DNA from: Stachybotrys elegans
Taxonomy: Eukaryota; Ascomycota; Sordariomycetes; Hypocreales; Stachybotryaceae
Direction of reading: 5' to 3'
Assembly (NCBI GenBank): GCA_020746835.1
Contig: JAGPNK010000006.1
Coordinates: 1,364,001 to 1,428,000, forward strand
Length of the DNA: 64,000 nucleotides
Part shown: in pieces, positions 58,551 to 64,000 of the stretch
Layout of the letters: the number at the start of each line of letters is the position of its first letter
Position numbering within the stretch: position 1 is the first letter of the stretch
Program-made: the position numbers and the translations under genes
The notes under the pieces: model-generated
What the model was told of the DNA's origin: nothing
Databases searched by the model: none
The model's input: the letters and a program-made list of their open reading frames with translations, nothing else

Positions 58551-59526
58551 TCATCGGAGCTCCGGTTCCCTCATGAAGTCGGGAATGGAGAAGCCGTCTC
58601 CCAAATCCAGGTTCGCCATGGCATGTGCTTCATTGCCATGATTTCGCTGCCGGCCCGTGACATCCCTGAGCTCATTGGCCCTGTCCATCAAGTCCACCAC
58701 GTCGCTCATCGGGTTGGTGTCGCGCCCTACGCCCTGGACCGAGTCGGGGTCGAATGCGTAGATCTTGATGCCCCGGAGGTGCGTGTCCTTTCCGTTCTGA
58801 TGGTTCTCCAACACCTGCATCTGCAGCACGTACGAGAACAGGGTGTTCCCGTCGGGCTCGCCGCCGGCACCCGTGATGGGCACCTGCTGCCAACCCACGG
58901 GGTTCTCCATCTCCATGGTCGCAAACTCGATGAGGTTGTTCTCGCTCGTGCCCGACTTGAAGACAATCTTGGTGGGTGTGTAGGACTCGTCCTCGTTGTA
59001 GTCGACGAAGAAGCGGATCTCACGGATGCCTACGCGCTTGACAAAGTAGACGGTGAGCCGATGAGGCTGCGGGCCGTCTGATCTGCCTAGGGTCAGCTGC
59101 TGCCACCGGGAGGGCGCGGGCACCAAGGATCACGCACTGCCAGTACTGCTTGAGGTCGTCGCTGCGGAGCTCTTCCACGCCGTTGCCCGGCTTGTGGCTG
59201 CTCACAGTAAATCTGCCCAGGTTGGATATCTCCTTTAGGCCAATCATTGTGGGATCCATGAGCACAGCCTCCTCCGCCTGCTCCTCCACGCTCGTGTCTT
59301 CAGCCTCGTACTGCTCCTGTTGGGACAAAGTCTCCTCGTCGTACCCCAGGCCAGTGGCGCTGCTGTACGTCAAGTCGGCCATGGCCATGGGACGTTCCAT
59401 ATTGGCTGGGCGTGCCCTCCCAAGGACGCTGAGATCTGGTTCTGACCCCGAGTCGTCCGTGTCAAGCGCTAGGCTGAGACGATGAGGACTGCCGCGAGGC
59501 TCTGCATTTTCGTCAGTCTCCATCAT
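58551..59526 (-). CDS. apc10: Anaphase-promoting complex subunit 10 (Apc10/Doc1)
   Basis: In the simple model, exons 59526-59138 and 59082-58551 give 306 aa. The C-terminal half is the DOC beta-sandwich domain: LKEISNLGRFTVSSHKPGNGVEELR, DLKQYWQSDGPQPHRLTVYF (across the intron), KRVGIREIRFFVDYNEDESYTPTKI and GWQQVPI, then HLRGIKIYAFDP. The N-terminal ~110 residues are acidic and disordered. Apc10 helps the APC/C bind D-box substrates during mitosis. The chosen start is the first ATG of the exon. An alternative upstream exon (59742-59781, or longer) with a GTAAGT donor at 59741 and a CAG acceptor at 59502-59504 joins in frame and would replace the first 8 residues (MMETDENA plus the split codon) by a Pro-rich MAAPPPNPFR leader; the acceptor is preceded by a CTGAC branch-site match. 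Confidence 0.88.
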
Positions 59527-62020
59527 CTTTGGGAGATGGTTGGTGAAGAGTAAAGTGGGTGTTGACAAGGACCGATGCTGGTACCCAGAATAGGTAATAC
59601 AAGAAGAAAACGCCCAGTTGCGGTTCTAGACAATGCGCAAGGTGTGGCACACAAATATGCAACCTTATCAAGTCAAGCGATGCCAGCTGTCACCACAGCT
59701 TCTACAACTGTGCGGAGCAGCCCAAGGAAAACCGCACTTACGTCTGTGAAGGCGGAATGGATTCGGCGGGGGAGCCGCCATCTCGCGAGGCTCGCGAGGC
59801 TGGTCAGGCGTCCTGTGAGTGTCGGGCGTCATGCGCTGCGGCGGCGGCGGCGGCTGAAGCTGGCCCTGGCCCTGACCCTGGCCCTGGGCTTGAGCTGTGT
59901 TTGCGGCAACATGGCGAGCTCTTCGGGAGCCTCGCGATATGTCCATTGGGAAGATGCGGGTAGCGACATCCAAACCTCCACAGTTCGCGGAACATTGCCC
60001 AGTCAATTCGCGTCCAGACACGTGCTGGGCAAAGTTTGGTGGGCGGCCAGCTCGATGGAGGGGTCCAGAGGCACGCGCTGTCACGTGGAACTTAGACCCC
60101 CTCCATACTACAGGTACAGTACCTTGGCATTCCGTTCCCATGTCAATCTTCCTCTAATCTATCCGGCTTCAACACAAACCAGCTCGGGGATTCTCCGGTG
60201 CTTGAAGTTCGTGAATCGAGGACCCATTCCGGCCCTCGGCAAGAAGAACCAAACGTTTCGGCATAATGCCCCTATTTCCACGTGGAGTCCAAACATGACT
60301 TGGGCAGGTCTGGTGCCCAATACGGAGGACCCTATATTTATAAACGTGTCCGCGTGCGCGCCGTTTATTACCTTATCCCGAGACCGTCGGGTTGCACAGC
60401 CACGTTTTTCATCTCATCACCGTTTTAAATCTCGGTCTCTTCATGCACCATCACTGACCGTCACTCACCAAGAGACAGGAAACAAAGCAAGACTAACACG
60501 GATACACATTTTCTGATCCATCACCTGCATCGAATACGACAGCCCAATTTGCCAACCAGCTCATCCGTGTCCACACTTGGCTACTAGAGCACCCACGCTC
60601 AGCGTCAGCGTCACCACTGGCACATCTGGACACAGAGAATGAAGCCCAGCCACGAATTAGGGTTGATGGTTTCCCGGCCACCCGCTCATTCTCAACAACT
60701 GCCCATCCAGCGTCCGACGCTCGCTCCGCTCCTCGGCAGGGACATGTACGGAAAGCCTTTCGCCCCTTTGCCTCAGCAACCCGAGGCGTCCGCCGGCGGG
60801 CATCCCGGCCGCCAATCCTTCCGGCCAACATCCACCACCAGCATGACGTAGCGGGTCGGCGGCCTCGACGGTGTAGCGTCAACGCCGTCATCCGTTGACA
60901 CGACTTACTCGGCAAACCACCAACTTGTAACCCCGCCGCTTGATCGGGATATCCTAGCTTCGACCCTGCAAGATCTCAGTCTGGGATGGCCAGGGCGTCA
61001 TCCGGCGGGCTGGCACCGCCAATCAGAGACCTCCACAGAGCCCTCTCCAGCCCCCGGATCCTTCCATAATTGCTTCTTTTTTTCCCTCCCCCTCCTGTGG
61101 GCTGGCTGAGGTCTTTGTTGTTTTTCCCTCAAAGAGGAGAACAATCAAGTGGATTCCCCTCCGCCTGTTGACCGGCAGTTCTCACCATGGATGAGTGGCT
61201 GGACAACTCTCATCGCTGTGGGCCTTGTCAGCCTCATCGACCTCCCTGATCCCGGCACTTGCAGCCGCAATGCTGCCAAGGTGCCATCATAGGCCTCTGA
61301 TCCAGCCCGCCGGCGACGTTTCTCTGAATCACGACTCAGCCCAACAACACCCCAACACCCACACACCCACGCCTCCGACGACATGCCTTAGCGCTGCGTC
61401 TGAAACTGCTCTGCGGACGTGGTCAATGCCACGTTGGTCCCAGAGAGTCGCCAAGGCTATGGCTTGGTTCGAATAGTATCCCCGATCTGGGGGCATCGAG
61501 CATGGATGGCCCCTTGACCCGAGGACCTGAGAAATATCCCGTGCCTTGGAAACCGACTCGTTTCTGCGAGCCGCAAGGAGGGATATCCTGGGCTCCCAAG
61601 CCCGCATCGAGAGTCTAGATGCTCGACGTATCCGATGTCGTAGACGATTGCTGGCGAGTTTGCTAGGATCGAATAAGCCGCTGACGCAAATCACAATCTC
61701 GTAAGTCCGGACATGCCCTCTTCCTTGGTGGAGTGCATGGTAGGCGTGTAATTGATAGTATCCCGGCCGGGAGCAACATATATCTCTTTGCCCCCTCGCC
61801 CACCTGTTTGATGGTTCTCTTGTAAGAACAAGAATCTTAGCATCCATTCATCATCCATTCTTCTTGACATCAAAGCAAGCTGTATCTGTGACCGTCTGTC
61901 ACCCATGGCTCTCCACGAACAAGACGTCCAAGCCACTCCCCTGAGTCGTCCTCCGACTCAGGATGGCACCTCCATCTCCCCCAAGCAAGTCATCATCAAC
62001 GAAGAGGAGCCCATCCCCTG
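59527..62020. other. Intergenic region between APC10 and aquaporin genes
   Basis: 2.5 kb. It contains the possible APC10 5' exon, an unexplained 313-codon + strand frame (59575-60516), a TATATTTATAAA element at about 60331, and the aquaporin leader with a 38-codon uORF (61905-62021). No firm gene is called. Confidence 0.5.
59845..59890. repeat. GCG trinucleotide followed by GGCCCT hexamer repeat
   Basis: Several GGC triplets, then four imperfect GGCCCT units. On the minus strand this would read as Gln-Gly and Pro repeats if translated. Confidence 0.7.
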
Positions 62021-62021
62021 A
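61905..62021 (+). other. uORF overlapping the aquaporin start codon
   Basis: An ATG at 61905 in good context (cccATGG) opens a 38-codon frame that ends at TGA 62019-62021. The last base of that stop is the first base of the aquaporin ATG (TGATG). Stop-start overlap of this type allows termination-reinitiation in some fungal mRNAs. It may instead be the real N-terminus, joined to the main frame by an unrecognised splice. Confidence 0.5.
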
Positions 62022-63560
62022 TGGATTCACCTTCCCCTGATGGCGTCAACCTCAAGAACCCTGCCCGTACCAAGTCTCGCTCGCAGATGGGCCCGAGGAG
62101 CGTCCACTCCACCACCTCCTATGCTCGACAGACCAAACTCGATGGCGACTACGTCTACGGCGGCGGTATGCGCAGACAGAGCCGTCCACGCTTCCGTGAC
62201 GAGTGGGACAATGACTACGATGAGTACGAGCGCTGGGAGAATGTTAGAGACCCGGAACGCTACTGGCGCGATGACATGCGCAACCGGCGTCCCACGTCTC
62301 GACGAGGCCCTTACTCTCGTCCCCCTCAGACCATGTCCAACCCCGCCCACTACAACATGTACCAGAACCTCGGGCCATCCGATGATGATAATGACGAGCA
62401 TGGCCCCGTGACCAACGAGGAGGCTCACATCATCGCGTCGGGCGATGCCCACAAGAGGTACCGCGCCTACGACGAGGAGGCAGGCCTGGGCCCCGAGACG
62501 CACTTCATTCAGCGGCTCCGGTCGGCGCAGACGTTTGGCGACGCTCGGCACGGCATGCGCCTCGACTGGCAGGACCTGTCGGCCAAGGAGAAGGCCGAGG
62601 TGCTGCGGCTGCCCTGGACGCAGTGGATGAACTCGACGCTCAAGAACCACTTCGTCGCGACCGTCGGCGAGCTCATCGGCACCACCATGTTCCTCTTCTT
62701 CGCCTTTGCCGGCACCGAGGTGGCCAACATCCGCTCCGACGCTGGCGACCAGCAGACGACGACGGGCGAGGCGACGGGCTTCAACGTCGCCGTCCTGCTG
62801 TACGTCTCCCTGAGCTTCGGCTTCTCGCTCATGGTCAACGTGTGGATCTTCTTCCGCATCAGCGGTGGACTCTTCAACCCTGCCGTCACCATTGCCATGG
62901 TCCTCGTCAAGGCCATCAGCATCACCCGAGCCGTATGCCTCTTCCTAGCCCAGATATCCGGCGCCATGCTCGCCTCCGTCCTCGTCCGCTTCCTCTTCCC
63001 CGAGTCGTTCAACGTCCGCACGACGCTCGGCGGTGGCGCCACGCTTGTGCAGGGAGTCTTTATCGAGGCGATACTGACGGCCGAGCTGGTCTTCACCATC
63101 TTCATGCTTGCCAAAGAGAAGCACCGTGCCACATTCATCGCCCCAGTCGGTATCGGCCTGGCGCTGTTCATTGCCGAGCTCGTGGGCGTCCAGTTTACCG
63201 GCGGATCGCTGAACCCAGCTCGAAGCTTCGGACCCTGTGTCATCACCAGGTCCTTTGATGCTGAGCATTGGATCTACTGTAAGTTTGCCTGACGCTGCCC
63301 TCTTGTATCATTAGCTAACAACAGCCATAGGGGTTGGACCTCTAACCGGATCGCTGCTTGCCGTCGTCTTCTACCGATTCATCAAGACCCTGGAATATGA
63401 GGTTAGTCTTTCCATCTTGTCCTTGTTCGGTAGCAGGTTTACTAACATGCCTGGACAGATGGCCAATCCTGGCGCCGATGGCGACCCCGTGAACGATCCC
63501 ACCAAGAACCCGGAGAAGAGGGCGGAGATACGCATGTCGCGAAGCCCTTCGGCCCCGTAG
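62021..63560 (+). CDS. Aquaporin (MIP family) with long N-terminal extension
   Basis: Exons 62021-63278, 63331-63401 and 63459-63560 give 476 aa. Residues 1-~205 are hydrophilic and rich in Arg, Asp and Tyr. Six helices follow from ~207. Both pore motifs are intact: GGLFNPAVT (NPA 286-288) and GGSLNPARSFGP (NPA 398-400). The second NPA is followed by RS rather than RD, which favours an orthodox water channel over a glycerol facilitator. The gene is on the plus strand in the last 2 kb of the window. The start follows a uORF by TGATG overlap; there is no in-frame ATG upstream, but a first exon further upstream cannot be ruled out. The tail is short and polar. Fungal aquaporins affect osmotic adaptation, spore swelling and growth; the role here is not known. 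Confidence 0.93.
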
Positions 63561-64000
63561 TCGAGCGCCGTGATGGAACGCAGCCAAAACTCAACGACAA
63601 AGATGCCCACGAATGGAAAGACGGATGTGATTTACGTACGAAAATGAGACCACGAGTAATTTTGATGAATGGGGGAGTGGTTTATAATGAATGATTTGTA
63701 TTGGTAGTGCTTTCATGCTTTTTAGGGAGGGCAACTTCTCTTTGCAAATTGAGATTCGCATCATCTAGACGGAAGCGCAACGGTTTTTTTTTATTTGAGG
63801 TGTATGTGAATTAGATCATGATGTGTCGTCTCCTTGATCCGCATGGATCTGTTGCATTAGCCAGAAGTTTCTCATCTCCCCACGCGTAGCTGTCGACAGA
63901 AAGTGAACCTCTATTTCTAGGTTCCTAGATTCGCTTGCGTTGTTGCAGTACAACCGACAAGCAAGCATCATGGGGGGGAAAGGAATGCAGGAATTGTAGA
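63561..64000. other. 3' flank of the aquaporin gene to window edge
   Basis: 440 bp without a gene. It is probably the 3' UTR and downstream spacer of the aquaporin gene. A T-rich stretch occurs at about 63784-63796. Confidence 0.6.

Noticed and set aside
61466..61480. GGTTCGAATAG, resembling a tRNA B box
   Set aside because: The following bases do not fit the B-box consensus (NTCC), and no A box, anticodon arm or acceptor pairing could be found upstream.

Overview
This window is nuclear DNA of a filamentous ascomycete fungus. Genes are dense, lie on both strands, and are interrupted by short GT-AG introns, mostly 51-105 nt. The protein families and splice pattern fit Sordariomycetes, and I infer Hypocreales from overall protein similarity; the species cannot be fixed without a search. 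I see no bacterial, viral or transposon genes, no CRISPR array, and no convincing tRNA or rRNA gene.

Layout. 1-6 kb: the 3' end of an AAA ATPase gene, convergent with a five-exon ABCC-type ABC transporter. 6-9 kb: intergenic. 9-17 kb: CAF-1 subunit Cac2, a Yag7-like RGG protein, a GFA/CENP-V zinc protein and a PAQR seven-helix protein. 17.6-25 kb: ER chaperone Lhs1 (KDEL end), rRNA helicase Spb4 and a Dgk1-type CTP-dependent diacylglycerol kinase. 25-29.4 kb: gene-poor. 29.4-38 kb: a KxDL-domain protein, an uncharacterised protein, a calycin-like protein, a LENG1-like splicing-related protein and Sec18/NSF. 41.3-46.7 kb: Lte1-type RasGEF. 47.9-54.3 kb: a tight block of RPS0, mitochondrial uS15m, Vma6 and Nop58, arranged as two divergent pairs. 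55.5-63.6 kb: a stomatin-family protein, APC/C subunit Apc10 and an aquaporin.

The genes are mostly housekeeping: translation and ribosome assembly (RPS0, MRPS28, NOP58, SPB4), the secretory and vacuolar systems (LHS1, SEC18, VMA6, KxDL protein), cell-cycle exit (LTE1, APC10), chromatin (CAC2), lipid metabolism (DGK1) and membrane transport (ABCC, aquaporin, PAQR). They do not form a biosynthetic cluster, and I found no sign of an undescribed multi-gene system. The points most worth a second look are: a near-identical GGGGAAATTTT(G/C)AG element in the two translation-related divergent promoters; a uORF whose stop overlaps the aquaporin start codon (TGATG); a probable extra 5' exon of APC10; an 8-nt first coding exon in the LENG1 gene; and competing 3' splice sites in LTE1.

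Exon boundaries were read by eye from reading-frame continuity, GT-AG sites and family resemblance. Transcript data were not available.
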